Program-made: the position numbers and the translations under genes
Notes under the pieces: model-generated
What the model saw: only the letters and a program-made list of their open reading frames with translations
Databases searched by the model: none
What the model was told of the DNA's origin: nothing
NCBI RefSeq assembly: GCF_003606365.2
Contig: NZ_CP031933.2
Coordinates: 1,612,001-1,676,000, forward strand
Origin: Companilactobacillus zhachilii
GTDB taxonomy: Bacteria > Bacillota > Bacilli > Lactobacillales > Lactobacillaceae
Direction: 5' to 3'
Length of the DNA stretch: 64,000 bases
Shown here: in pieces, positions 1 to 8,938 of the stretch
Layout of the letters: each line of letters opens with the position of its first letter
Position numbering within the stretch: position 1 is the stretch's first letter

Positions 1-20
1 AATAGGACATCTGCCCTATT
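1..20 (-). terminator. probable terminator hairpin after pepV (window edge)
   Basis: The bases form an inverted repeat (AATAGG and CCTATT arms) just past the pepV stop codon when read on the minus strand. The T-rich tail, if present, lies outside the window, so terminator function is inferred from position only. Confidence 0.45.
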
Positions 21-40
21 TTCTTTCAAAAATAAGAAAC

Positions 41-1378
41 TTATTTGACACAAAGACGATAAATTGCTTCAGCAAAGATTTCCATAGCTTTTCTCATATC
101 AGCCTTACTCCAGTTTTCGTTAGCTTGATGCATGAAATCAGGAGTGGTTGGTAGCATTCCACCAAAAGCCACACAGTTATGCATAGTTCTAGCAAAGGTT
201 GCCCCACCGGAAATAGCAGGTTGTGACTTTGTATCACCAGTCAAATCTTGATATGTTTGCATCAATGTCTTAACTAGCTCGCTATCTCTTGGAACATATA
301 ATGGAGCTACGTAATCAAAGTTTTCATACTTCATATCAAACTTGGCAACAGCATCAGATACTTGTTGAATCAATTGATCATGATCAACTTTAACAGGAAT
401 TCTCATATCAATTTGCATTCTTGACTCTTCTGGTGTGATCTTCAAACTTGAAATATTGAATGTCAACTTACCAGAAACATCATCAGAAACGTCACCCAAC
501 AAGTTTGTCGCATTAGCATCTTCACCAAATGTCTTCAAAAATTGTAAGACTTTAATATCTGGAAAGACTTCAGCCAAAGCCATCCCTAATCTAACAACGG
601 CATTAACACCTTCTGGGGCATTCATAGCATGAACTGACTTACCATGAACTTCAATTTCACCGTCTTTTTGATCAGCATCAAAGCCTAATTTTTGTAAGGC
701 AGCAAAGACCTCAGCTTGTTTAGGACCATCATAAATTGCCTTACCAGGAACCGCATTGAAGGCATTCTCAAGGTCAAGTTTCAATTCATTCGAGCCAGGA
801 CCTGTCAAATATGATTGTTGCAAACCTTTTTCAGCGTAAATCAATGGAAATTCAGCATCAGGAGCAATTCCCAAATCAATTGGGTCTTCCTTCTTGTTAT
901 ATTCGGCTAAACATCTCCATAAAATTTCCTCATCGGTACCAAAGATCACACGAATCTTCTTGTTCAATTTGTAGCCTTTATCCAAAATTGACTTAATAGC
1001 ATAAATAGCTGAAATTGTTGGTCCCTTATCATCTTGAGTTCCACGACCATATAGCTTGTCGTCTTTGATAGTCAGCTTATAAGGTTCAACATCCCAAGCT
1101 TCTAAGTTTCCGGCTGGGACTTCGTCCAAGTGACCAACAATACCAAAGGTTTCATCACCTTCACCAATATCAGCATAGCCATAGTAACCGTCTGGATCTT
1201 CATGAGTTGTATAACCCAATTTTTCCATTAATTCCATCGCCTTATCAAGGGCTGCTTTAGGTCCCTTACCAAAAGGCGCATTAGGTTCGGCCTTGTCATT
1301 GTATGAGGCAATCCCAACTAATTCACCTAAGTCCTTAATAGCTGCATCTTGAATCTCATCTGTAATAAATTGTTCCAT
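41..1378 (-). CDS. pepV: dipeptidase PepV (M20 metallopeptidase)
   Basis: This 445-residue protein looks like the cytoplasmic zinc dipeptidase PepV, which cleaves dipeptides with an unblocked N terminus. Visible M20 landmarks are GHLDEVPAG near residue 82 (metal ligand His and catalytic Asp), GRGTQDDKGP near 111 (bridging Asp), GTDEEILWRCL near 147 (catalytic Glu and metal ligand), a further ligand in IAPDAEFP near 171, and a C-terminal His in the segment around DFMHQANENW. Length is slightly short of the roughly 470 residues usual for PepV. The gene lies 30 bp downstream of a YfcC-type carrier on the same strand, suggesting an uptake-and-cleavage pair. The start ATG is preceded by a GGGGGTTTGAA-type ribosome site. 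Assignment to the PepV subgroup rather than another M20 dipeptidase rests on the WRCL/TPDFMHQANE context. Confidence 0.93.
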   Translation of the reverse strand: MEQFITDEIQDAAIKDLGELVGIASYNDKAEPNAPFGKGPKAALDKAMELMEKLGYTTHEDPDGYYGYADIGEGDETFGIVGHLDEVPAGNLEAWDVEPYKLTIKDDKLYGRGTQDDKGPTISAIYAIKSILDKGYKLNKKIRVIFGTDEEILWRCLAEYNKKEDPIDLGIAPDAEFPLIYAEKGLQQSYLTGPGSNELKLDLENAFNAVPGKAIYDGPKQAEVFAALQKLGFDADQKDGEIEVHGKSVHAMNAPEGVNAVVRLGMALAEVFPDIKVLQFLKTFGEDANATNLLGDVSDDVSGKLTFNISSLKITPEESRMQIDMRIPVKVDHDQLIQQVSDAVAKFDMKYENFDYVAPLYVPRDSELVKTLMQTYQDLTGDTKSQPAISGGATFARTMHNCVAFGGMLPTTPDFMHQANENWSKADMRKAMEIFAEAIYRLCVK

Positions 1379-1408
1379 TATTCAAACCCCCAGAATTATT
1401 TCCAAAAA

Positions 1409-2914
1409 TTATTTAAACATTGAACAAATAACTAAGAATACGGCAATAACCACGAATAAAATGGCAATAAGCTTCCACATGTACTTCCACCATTTAACGA
1501 TATCAACGTGACCAATTGCCAAGGCACCCATAACGATACCAGAAGTTGGTGTAATCAAGTTAACTAGTCCTGAAGCTGATTGATAAGCCGTAATAACTAG
1601 TGAACCGTCAACGCCTGAGAACTTACCAAGTGGTCCCATAATTCCCATTGTAGCGGCAGCAAGACCGGAAGTTGAAGGAATTAAAAATGACATTGGAATA
1701 TAGAAAATGTATGTCAAAACAATGAAGACACCAGCAGAAAGATTTTGCAAACCAGTTTCACCAGCATGCAAGACTGTAGCAGTAATGTAACCATTATTCA
1801 TGATAACTTGAATACCACGAGCAACGGCAACAATAATAGCAACACTAATAAATTCTGTCATACCATTCATGAAAGCACTAATATAGTCTGATTCTTTCAT
1901 GTGGAAAACAAACATGATGATAACTGACATCATAAAGAACAATGTCGTAATTTCTGTAAAGTACCATGTACCTAGTGGAGCAATATCCTTACCAATTAAA
2001 GCGCCAAGGAACGGAATCTTTGTTAGCCACTTTGTAAAGCTTTCGAAGAATGTCCAGTTAGGATTCAAACTTGTCCAAGGAATCAAACTAGTGATCATTA
2101 CAACAAATGTTAAGGCAAATAGCCAAAGAACACTCTTTTGTTTCTTAGTTAGCTTATCGCCAACTGATCTTTCTTCCATGTTGAATTCTTCAAGGTCCTT
2201 CTGACGACGTTCAAAAACAACCGACTGTGAGGGATCCTTCTTAACTTTGTCAGCATAATGCATAACATAAGCGATACTAATACCAGTTACAATAATCAAT
2301 AAAATAAAACGTGGAATCAAACCATCACCAGGTGAAATGTTAATTGTTTGTGAAGCAACACCTGTCGCAAATGGGTTAACTGTTGAAGCTAAACAACCAA
2401 CCTGTGACCCAATCAGAGCTAATGAAATGGCTGTGATCGAATCGTATCCAACACTGATCATAACAGGAATCAAAATTGGATAAAAAGCAATCGTTTCTTC
2501 ACCCATACCATATGTTGAACCACCGATTGCAAATAAGGTCATTAAAATTGGGATAAGAGCTTTTTCTTTACCATGATATTTACGAACTGTCGCACTAATT
2601 CCATCATCTAGTGCTTTAGTTTTATTGACGACCCCTAGGAAACCACCAATAACCAAAATAAAGAGTGAAACTGAAATGGAGCCTTCGGTAATGTCGGTAC
2701 CAACCATCCCATTGATTGGTGCCATAAATACATCCCAAATACCTTGGGGACTGCTAGCACGGGCTTTATAAGTCCCCGCAATAATGTTTCCCGCTTTAGT
2801 AGTTGCGTACTCACCTGCAGGAATAATCCAAGTTAAAATAGCAACTACGATTATTAGGAAGAACAAAATTGTATAAGCCGATGGCATTTGCCATTTTTTT
2901 GCCTTCTTTTCCAT
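1409..2914 (-). CDS. YfcC family membrane carrier
   Basis: A 501-residue integral membrane protein with about 12 hydrophobic segments, starting with a lysine-rich cytoplasmic N terminus and a first helix near residues 13-32. The pattern (early WIIPAGEY, GGFLGVVNKTKALDDGI, GSTYGMGEETIAFYPIL, a late IPSTSGLAAATMGIMGPL and TPTSGIVMGAL) is that of the YfcC/DcuC-like carriers, a family that includes arginine/ornithine and C4-dicarboxylate type transporters. Substrate cannot be read from the sequence. Its immediate downstream neighbour pepV suggests a peptide or amino-acid substrate (inference). A strong AGGAGGG ribosome site precedes the ATG, and a cre-like site lies about 110 bp upstream, hinting at carbon catabolite control. 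Confidence 0.85.
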   Translation of the reverse strand: MEKKAKKWQMPSAYTILFFLIIVVAILTWIIPAGEYATTKAGNIIAGTYKARASSPQGIWDVFMAPINGMVGTDITEGSISVSLFILVIGGFLGVVNKTKALDDGISATVRKYHGKEKALIPILMTLFAIGGSTYGMGEETIAFYPILIPVMISVGYDSITAISLALIGSQVGCLASTVNPFATGVASQTINISPGDGLIPRFILLIIVTGISIAYVMHYADKVKKDPSQSVVFERRQKDLEEFNMEERSVGDKLTKKQKSVLWLFALTFVVMITSLIPWTSLNPNWTFFESFTKWLTKIPFLGALIGKDIAPLGTWYFTEITTLFFMMSVIIMFVFHMKESDYISAFMNGMTEFISVAIIVAVARGIQVIMNNGYITATVLHAGETGLQNLSAGVFIVLTYIFYIPMSFLIPSTSGLAAATMGIMGPLGKFSGVDGSLVITAYQSASGLVNLITPTSGIVMGALAIGHVDIVKWWKYMWKLIAILFVVIAVFLVICSMFK

Positions 2915-3025
2915 AAATCAACCCTCCTATATTTATAATATAGTTTCAGGATATACGATAAAATAAACTATTACAATGCTTTCCAAAGAAATATTTGTAA
3001 ATAAATTTTCCTTTAATATCAGTTG

Positions 3026-3039
3026 TGTAAACGCTTTCT
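3026..3039. promoter_or_regulatory. cre-like site (CcpA operator candidate)
   Basis: TGTAAACGCTTTCT matches the cre consensus TGWNANCGNTNWCA at all fixed positions but the last. It sits between divergent genes, the YfcC carrier (minus) and a small membrane protein (plus), about 40 bp before the latter, so it could act on either. CcpA control is inference. Confidence 0.5.
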
Positions 3040-3080
3040 GAATATTACAATATTATTAGATTCAAGAGGGAGATATTAGA

Positions 3081-3623
3081 ATGCTCGATACGATCGAATT
3101 CGGAAAAAGAATCAATCATCGTCCAATAATTGTAAGTTTTTTAGTCAGCTTTTTGGCTGGGGCCCTAGGATTAACCGCTGACATAAAGACTGGTATATTA
3201 TCATTTTTGATAGTTTTATTTTCACTACTTTGCGTTTATTTTCCAATTTATTTACCAAAATTGTTTGGTCACTGGCAACTAGAAAAACACGGAATTTCTT
3301 ACTATAAAATGACTACTTATTGGGACAAATTAAAATTAATTATCCTTCCCAATCAAGCTGACTTTCAATTTATCAGCTATTCACAAGTTAAAAGTTTTTC
3401 CATTAACGAGGAAAATCACCAGTTTCAGAGTGAAGATATTTTAAAAATCAATCCAGCTAAGCAGTCAATTTTTCCTTGGTTGCGCAAGCCTTTTTTCCTG
3501 AAACTTAATATGAATCAGACCAATGCTAAGTTAGATCTCTCTTTTGACCAATTACACGATCCTCAACACACAATGTATCGTTTAAACAATGCCATTCAAT
3601 TTTTGAATACTAAAATAAATTAA
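3081..3623 (+). CDS. small membrane protein of unknown function
   Basis: I do not recognise this 180-residue protein with certainty. It has two adjacent hydrophobic segments (about residues 17-35 and 38-60) separated by a very short turn, then a soluble C-terminal part of about 115 residues rich in aromatic and polar residues. That layout suggests a hairpin membrane anchor with a cytoplasmic domain. A GAGGGAGAT ribosome site lies eight to ten bases before the ATG. The gene is monocistronic, divergent from the YfcC carrier, and ends in a strong bidirectional terminator shared with the convergent DUF4097 gene. Confidence 0.7.
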   Translation: MLDTIEFGKRINHRPIIVSFLVSFLAGALGLTADIKTGILSFLIVLFSLLCVYFPIYLPKLFGHWQLEKHGISYYKMTTYWDKLKLIILPNQADFQFISYSQVKSFSINEENHQFQSEDILKINPAKQSIFPWLRKPFFLKLNMNQTNAKLDLSFDQLHDPQHTMYRLNNAIQFLNTKIN

Positions 3624-3663
3624 AAAACTGAAACGAAAATATAATTTTCGTCTCAGTTTTTTT
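3624..3663. terminator. bidirectional intrinsic terminator
   Basis: An imperfect stem (AAACTGA, then ACGAAAAT pairing with ATTTTCGT) is followed by seven Ts on the plus strand and flanked by As that give a U tract on the minus strand. It separates two convergent genes. Confidence 0.85.
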
Positions 3664-5008
3664 AATTTACTTTAATTGTTCCGGAAACTGCTCTAACTGA
3701 CAAATTATATTGGGGATTGGCTCCGACAGTTCCTTCTTTAAGACTTTGAACATCATGTTTGTAGTTAGCAGCATGGTTCATCTTGACAGTTCCACTCTTA
3801 GCTTCCAAATCAAAATTATATGAATCATGTTCAGGCATGGTTAATCTGACCGTTCCACTAGTATTTGTTACATCGACATCGCCCGTCACTCTAGCAAACT
3901 CCAATTTGATTGTCCCTGATTTAGCCACGATTTTACCGCCACCACCAAGGTCAACTCCCTTAATAGTTCCACTACGAGCAAGGATATTATAATTGGGACT
4001 ATAAATATTATCTAACTTAATCACACCACTTCTAGCTTCAACCGATAAGTCACCTGTAACATTCAAATCTTCCATGACTACTTTTCCTGAATTGGCATTA
4101 ATCAATAATTGATTAATCTTAACATCTCTAACATTGACTAAACCACTTCTGACATTGATTAAAGCTGCTTCCAGTTGGCTCAAATTTTGCATCAGTAAGT
4201 TACCATTACGATTATTTACTCGTAATTTTCCAGCAAAATTCTCTGGTAATAAGATTTGTACTTTAACTTTTAGTGGTAAAAAGTGTGGCCAACGACCTTG
4301 TTTGATGACTAGAGTCCAGTCTACCAAATCAGTTTTAACTTGATAGTCAGGATTCGTGCGAGACATATACTCACGAACTAAAATTTTTGCACCCTTAGTA
4401 GGTAAAATCTTAACGTCTGCATTCTCGTAAGTAACATCTACTTTTTCAACATCCTCAACAGAAAATTCATTCTCATCTGTCAAAGGTAAAGATTCCACAT
4501 GGACTTCAGTATCATAATCATTATTGTTAAATTTAGCATTGAATTCGTCAAAGGAAGTTTCAGGTTGTGGTTGCCCGTGAAAATTAATCCCATTTTCGTT
4601 AATAATCATGTTCCCTAATTTCACACCATTACCGTCAATCCGAACAGTTCGACCATTGTTGATTGTTAAACCATCTTCATCAATATTCAAAACTTTTCCG
4701 TTGTCGATTCGAACACCATCATCGTCCAAATCAATATGATGTTCATGGATCGTTTTGTGATAATGATTGTCAGACTGGTCATCTTCATGCAAGACTTGAT
4801 TAATAACCTCATCAATATCACCAAATTCTTGAAAGGCCTTTTCAACTGCCGCCTGATCACTCATTTCAGAAGTTTTCTTATCTTCTGCTGAAGCAATTAA
4901 GTCGGAGGCCAACTCTTCCTGTAATTCTTTTAAGTTATCAGTTGTTGGGTAATCTGCAAAAATCTTAGTTAATTTTTCATCTACTAATTCATTTATCATT
5001 TCACTCAT
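3662..5008 (-). CDS. DUF4097 beta-strand repeat protein with helical N-terminal domain (LiaX-like)
   Basis: This 448-residue protein has three parts. Residues 1-75 are helical and acidic and resemble the N-terminal domain of DUF1700-type proteins. Residues about 85-145 are short repeats of a DDDGVRIDNGK / DEDGLTINNGR / DGNGVKLGN type. From about 195 to the end is a DUF4097 beta-solenoid with recurring SGTIK, SGVIK and SGTVK turns. No signal peptide or membrane helix is seen. The annotated start is the ATG in ATGAGTGA, which overlaps the padR stop by eight bases and has GGAAGG ten bases upstream; a TTG nine bases earlier is too close to that site. PadR plus DUF4097 pairs, and LiaX of enterococci, act in envelope-stress responses (family knowledge); the same role here is inference. 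Confidence 0.85.
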   Translation of the reverse strand: MSEMINELVDEKLTKIFADYPTTDNLKELQEELASDLIASAEDKKTSEMSDQAAVEKAFQEFGDIDEVINQVLHEDDQSDNHYHKTIHEHHIDLDDDGVRIDNGKVLNIDEDGLTINNGRTVRIDGNGVKLGNMIINENGINFHGQPQPETSFDEFNAKFNNNDYDTEVHVESLPLTDENEFSVEDVEKVDVTYENADVKILPTKGAKILVREYMSRTNPDYQVKTDLVDWTLVIKQGRWPHFLPLKVKVQILLPENFAGKLRVNNRNGNLLMQNLSQLEAALINVRSGLVNVRDVKINQLLINANSGKVVMEDLNVTGDLSVEARSGVIKLDNIYSPNYNILARSGTIKGVDLGGGGKIVAKSGTIKLEFARVTGDVDVTNTSGTVRLTMPEHDSYNFDLEAKSGTVKMNHAANYKHDVQSLKEGTVGANPQYNLSVRAVSGTIKVN

Positions 5009-5357
5009 AATCTTCAATCCTTCCTAAAATCAAGTCATCAATGACTTCTTTAGCAAAATTCCAAGCTTTAATATTATCCGTCAAAGTTTGTTTACCTTGG
5101 TCGGTTATTTGATAGTATTTTCGACGACCACCTTGACTTTCATCACCCCAGTAACTAGTGATATCACCGTTTTTTTCCAGTCGACGGAAAACTGTGTACA
5201 AAGTTGCTTCATTCAACTCATAAGCATCACGACTCAAAACCTTAACCATCTTGGCAATCTCATAACCATAGCTATCACCTTGACTAAGAATATTTAAAAC
5301 GATGGTTGTCGTATGGCCACGAATAATATCTTTAGAAATTAGTGGTTTCACATTCAT
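5001..5357 (-). CDS. PadR family transcriptional regulator
   Basis: A 118-residue winged-helix protein with the PadR core: ILSQGDSYGYEIAKMV near residue 24, LNEATLYTVFRRLEKNGDI near 48 (recognition helix) and GGRRKYYQIT near 76 (wing). The C-terminal helix is short, as in subfamily 2. It is translationally coupled to the DUF4097 gene through an ATGAGTGA overlap, so it probably autoregulates the pair (family behaviour, inferred here). A near-consensus promoter lies just upstream. Confidence 0.92.
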   Translation of the reverse strand: MNVKPLISKDIIRGHTTTIVLNILSQGDSYGYEIAKMVKVLSRDAYELNEATLYTVFRRLEKNGDITSYWGDESQGGRRKYYQITDQGKQTLTDNIKAWNFAKEVIDDLILGRIEDYE

Positions 5358-5382
5358 CCCTACCTTCTATTTCCATGACAAT

Positions 5383-5411
5383 AATGTATCACCAATTACT
5401 GTGTGTGTCAA
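5383..5411 (-). promoter_or_regulatory. sigma-A promoter of padR-DUF4097
   Basis: On the minus strand TTGACA and TACATT are separated by 17 bases, about 25 bases before the padR start. A PadR operator would be expected to overlap it, but I see no clean ATGT-N8-ACAT palindrome. Confidence 0.7.
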
Positions 5412-5475
5412 AGTAATTTATCTAAAATAGTATTTTATTTGCTAACATCGGGTATTCCCGGGTAAAAAACAAAAA

Positions 5476-5510
5476 TACCCATGAACAACTTTTTTTGTTG
5501 TTCACGGGTA
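5476..5510 (-). terminator. terminator of the acyl-CoA thioesterase gene
   Basis: On the minus strand TACCCGTGAACAAC pairs with GTTGTTCATGGGTA around an A-rich loop and is followed by TTTTTGTTTTTT, directly after the thioesterase stop codon. Confidence 0.88.
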
Positions 5511-5517
5511 CAAAGTT

Positions 5518-6015
5518 CTAATCTAATGTTAAATGGCTTAAAAAGTCATCTTTATTACTACGTTCTTCTTCTCTAGCAGCCAATCGATCAGCGAAGCCCG
5601 CACAGAGATACTTTTCCTCATCAGTTTCTGGTACTAATTCTGGCAATTCAATTTGTTGGGCTGAACGTAAAACTACCAATGTACAAAAACTCGTAAAGGC
5701 CACTTCAGTAATATCTGTTTTCAAATCGTGGCTGATAACTTTCGTAAAAACTTCGATTTGCCGACCAGAAACACCAGTCACAAAAGATTCGAATTTGACA
5801 TACTTATCAGTTGTTATAGGTCGCCAAAAGTTAACATGATCGTAACTAGCTGTTGCAATTTTAGCATGGACTAATTTAAAACTAGCCAAACCAGCATTTT
5901 CATCCAAAAGGCTCAACGTTTTGCCACCAAAGAGTGTCTGTTTATCGTTTAAATCTCCATCAAAAATAATGCGCTCACTTATCGTACGTGTTTGTTGACA
6001 TGTAATTTGTTTCAT
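5518..6015 (-). CDS. acyl-CoA thioesterase, hotdog fold (YciA/BACH-like)
   Basis: A 165-residue single-hotdog protein. NDKQTLFGGKTLSLLDENAG near residue 22 carries the family motif with the catalytic Asp, ATASYDHVNFWRPI near 54 is the typical second strand, and VSGRQIEVFTKV near 82 follows. It should hydrolyse acyl-CoA to free acid and CoA in the cytoplasm, with chain-length preference unknown. The start ATG has GAGGTAG seven bases upstream. It is monocistronic and divergent from a small unknown gene. Confidence 0.88.
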   Translation of the reverse strand: MKQITCQQTRTISERIIFDGDLNDKQTLFGGKTLSLLDENAGLASFKLVHAKIATASYDHVNFWRPITTDKYVKFESFVTGVSGRQIEVFTKVISHDLKTDITEVAFTSFCTLVVLRSAQQIELPELVPETDEEKYLCAGFADRLAAREEERSNKDDFLSHLTLD

Positions 6016-6148
6016 AATCTACCTCACCCATTAATTGTAACTTGCCATAATTTAATTGCCCACCCGTTTTTAAAATACAACAAGTCAATCTGATTATTTT
6101 CATCGAAAATATTATATGATAAGAATAACAAAATATGGGAGGAAAATT

Positions 6149-6412
6149 ATGGCATTTCAACTTTGGTATACAAATTATTTCGTCGACATTGCTTCAGATG
6201 AAGTCGTCGACCCTAAAACCCTTAAAGGCATTTCAGATTTAGGTCAAGTCTCCGCTAATGGAAATCTATCCGCTTGGCACGTTAAATCACAATTACAAGA
6301 AGAAGATTTCAAGAGACATTTAAATCAATTGTTAAGTGAGCAAACTAAAATCAACCCTGACGACGTCGTCGTTACAAAAGGAATTAATGGTGGGCCACTT
6401 TCAATGCTTTAA
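6149..6412 (+). CDS. small conserved-looking protein of unknown function
   Basis: An 87-residue soluble protein starting MAFQLWYTNYF, with an internal VDPKTLKGISDLG segment and a C terminus NGGPLSML. It has no membrane segment or recognisable motif. The ATG has a strong GGGAGG site six bases upstream, which decides the start over an upstream ATG without one. It is alone on the plus strand between the thioesterase (divergent) and the lactate permease. I do not recognise the family. Confidence 0.7.
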   Translation: MAFQLWYTNYFVDIASDEVVDPKTLKGISDLGQVSANGNLSAWHVKSQLQEEDFKRHLNQLLSEQTKINPDDVVVTKGINGGPLSML

Positions 6413-6540
6413 TTTTCATCTATGTGTGGTGCTAGTCGATATTTTTACTATGAAAGCTCCAATATACTCCGTATCCTATAACTCTAGTCATCAATTACAG
6501 AATAATACTTAAAATTATTCACTATCGATTCAATAAACTA

Positions 6541-6716
6541 GCCGGAAAGAGCAAGAAATTTTTGGTCGCTGTGAAGGTGATGTTAGGGATTTATCCCTTA
6601 CATCACGGGACGAGTTTTGAAACTCGCGATTTGTGCGAGGTTCAAAATCGAGCCGAAAGACCTTGGCTTTCGGCGGTCCCTATAGCGACCAAAAATTTCT
6701 TACTCTTGGAGGCGGC
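6541..6716 (+). repeat. family A structured repeat, copy A1
   Basis: About 176 bp lying between two plus-strand genes, in an otherwise gene-free stretch (6413-6839). A closing stem (AAGAAATTTTTGGTCGCT with its exact complement, plus AGAG/CTCT) encloses three hairpins: GTGATGTTAGGGA-TTTA-TCCCTTACATCAC, TTTTGAA-CTCGC with GCGAG-TTCAAAA, and GCCGAAAG with CTTTCGGC. The 5' flank AATAAACTA is shared with copy A2. The stem bases differ from other copies while pairing is kept. Confidence 0.9.
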
Positions 6717-6839
6717 ACATTTACCCAGCACCATACGTATTTCTATCATTATTCAATAAAATATTTTTAAGAATCTTATTCACAACCATAAGTCAAAAAT
6801 TATATAATGTATAAAATTGATTTAAGAGGGAGTTATTTT

Positions 6840-8426
6840 ATGATTCTAATTGCACTATCAGCGGTCATCTTGCCACTAGTTTTACTAGGCATCCTCAACA
6901 TGCCAGCCACTAAGGGCATGTCGATCAGTGCATTCATTGTTTTATTAGAGGGATTTTTCTTTTGGAAAATGCCCACAACCGTTCTACTGGCTTCAATTAT
7001 GCAATCAATTCATAAGGCGTTACCGATCTTATGGATTTTGTTTGGAGCCTTGATGATGTTAAATATCTTACAGCACACTGGAGCGATTGAACGCATTAAC
7101 GCCGGGTTCCATACTATTTCTGCTGACATGCGGTTACAAGTTTTATTAGTTGCCTTTTTATTCGGTGGACTAATCGAAGGTGTCTCCGGATTCGGTACTC
7201 CAGCAATGGTTACAGCTCCATTAATGATTGCTTTAGGTTTTTCACCAATGGCAGCTGTAACTTTGGCATTAGTTGCTGACTCAACTCCAGCCGCTTTTGG
7301 GGCAGTTGGTACACCATTAACCGTCGGACTTAGTAACGTTAGTGAAAAAGCCGACTTTCTTAATGCTATCGGTCAACGTATTACCCAGTTAGACTTATTT
7401 GCAGGGACATTCATGCCCTTGATTTTAGTTTTGATGTTAACTTTTCTATTCGGCAAAAAAGATACCAATCATCTGAAAGACTTTTTAACGCTAGTACCTT
7501 GGTCGCTCTTTATCGGCATCACTTATAGTCTGTTTGCACTTTTAGTATCATTTACAATCAGTTATGAATTCGTAGCAATCTTAGCACCATTTGCCACAAT
7601 TATTATTGCTATTATTTCAATTAAACTTAAATTCTTACTACCAAAATCAGTCTTTGAACATCCCTGGACCACTTCAACACAAACAGTTAAGTCAGACAAT
7701 AAGATGTCACTCTTAACTGCTTGGTCACCATACATTGTCGTTATTTTGATGCTATTGGCGACTCGTACAATTAATCCACTTAAAAATTTCTTAGTCACAA
7801 ATGTCAATTTATCGTGGAAAAATATTCTCGGATTCTCACAAATTAATTCAGACTGGGAATTCCTTTATTCACCCGGAACCCTATTAACAATTGCGGTTAT
7901 CATTGGTCTGTTGCTCCAAGTTAAATCACTCAAAAGTTTCTTGCCAATTGCCAAAAGAGTGGCTTTCTCAATGAGATCAACTGCCTTAGCCTTAATCGTA
8001 ACTTTAATAATGGTACAAATTTTCACCAACTCTGAATTGAATAATGCTAATTTACCCAGTATGCCCATGTTTATAGCAAAAGTTATCTCCAAATACTTAT
8101 CATCAGTTTGGATTATCATTGCCCCATTCCTTGGCCAACTAGGATCATTCGTTACAGGAAGCACGACCGTTTCAACCTTGACCTTTGGCCAAATCCAAGC
8201 TGATATTGCTGCTAAAGCGGGTGTCGGTAAAGATTTAGTCTTGGCAGCACAACTAATCGGTGCTGCCGCCGGAAATATGATTTGTGTACATAATATCGTT
8301 TCAGTCAGTTCCGTAGTTGGATTGTCTGGACAAGAAGGAAATATCTTACGTAAAACCGTTGTTCCAGCTTTATTTTACAGTTTACTCGTTGGAATCATTG
8401 GTTTTATCTTCACATTATTTATGTAA
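6840..8426 (+). CDS. lctP: L-lactate permease family transporter (LctP)
   Basis: This 528-residue membrane protein has about 12-14 hydrophobic helices and the LctP signatures GGLIEGVSGFGTPAMVTAPL near residue 105 and DSTPAAFGAVGTPLTVG near 144, with a late FLGQLGSFVTGSTTVSTLTF and AAGNMICVHNIVSVSSVVG. It should move lactate (or glycolate) with protons across the membrane. The start is the ATG preceded by AAGAGGGAG, not the earlier ATG that would add 11 residues. A TATAAT-like box lies at 6803-6808. With D-lactate dehydrogenase elsewhere in the window it fits lactate export or re-uptake. It is monocistronic. Confidence 0.92.
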   Translation: MILIALSAVILPLVLLGILNMPATKGMSISAFIVLLEGFFFWKMPTTVLLASIMQSIHKALPILWILFGALMMLNILQHTGAIERINAGFHTISADMRLQVLLVAFLFGGLIEGVSGFGTPAMVTAPLMIALGFSPMAAVTLALVADSTPAAFGAVGTPLTVGLSNVSEKADFLNAIGQRITQLDLFAGTFMPLILVLMLTFLFGKKDTNHLKDFLTLVPWSLFIGITYSLFALLVSFTISYEFVAILAPFATIIIAIISIKLKFLLPKSVFEHPWTTSTQTVKSDNKMSLLTAWSPYIVVILMLLATRTINPLKNFLVTNVNLSWKNILGFSQINSDWEFLYSPGTLLTIAVIIGLLLQVKSLKSFLPIAKRVAFSMRSTALALIVTLIMVQIFTNSELNNANLPSMPMFIAKVISKYLSSVWIIIAPFLGQLGSFVTGSTTVSTLTFGQIQADIAAKAGVGKDLVLAAQLIGAAAGNMICVHNIVSVSSVVGLSGQEGNILRKTVVPALFYSLLVGIIGFIFTLFM

Positions 8427-8441
8427 AATACAGTCAGATTT

Positions 8442-8528
8442 TTAGCATTAAAACAATGGCTCCAGTAATCCATTTTGAGATTACTGGAGCCATTTGCTTT
8501 CAATAAAAACTGTTGTTTTGTTGCTTGT
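8442..8528 (+). repeat. family B hairpin repeat, partial copy B5
   Basis: Starts just after lctP. The hairpin ATGGCTCCAGTAATC pairs exactly with GATTACTGGAGCCAT. The flanks TAGCATTAA and TGTTGTTTTGTTGC are degraded versions of the family B flanks. It may also help terminate lctP, although the T tract is weak. Confidence 0.7.
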
Positions 8529-8725
8529 CGATGACTCTTAACCGTAGATAATTTTCTTAAAAGTCTATTTCGACTACATTAACAATCCTTCTTAACAGAT
8601 TTAGGTTATTGAAAGATTCAAGATAGAATTTAATTTATAGTGTTCCGTTTATTCAAAGCACAAATATACTAATTGATGTATATAAAATTCAATATTATTC
8701 TGTATAAAAAACAACGAATAAACTA

Positions 8726-8908
8726 GCCGGAAGGAGCAATAAAATTAGATTGCTGTGAAGGTGGCGTTAGACACTTTAGTGCTTACACCACGGGACGAGC
8801 TTTGAAACTCGCGGTTTTTGCGAGGTTCAAAGTCGAGATTCGAGACCGCTCTCTGACTCGAATCGGTCCCCACAGCGACCTAATCTTATTGCTCCTGGAG
8901 GTGTCGGC
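8726..8908 (+). repeat. family A structured repeat, copy A2
   Basis: About 183 bp in the lctP-ABC convergent gap (8427-9057). Closing stem GGAGCAATAA...TTATTGCTCC. Inner hairpins include CTTTGAA-CTCGC with GCGAG-TTCAAAG, and GATTCGAG with CTCGAATC. Outermost GCCG pairs with CGGC. Three closing-stem positions are A opposite C on the plus strand, which are U-G wobbles on the minus strand. Confidence 0.9.
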
Positions 8909-8938
8909 ATATCACCAATTACAAAGCTAGATAACATT

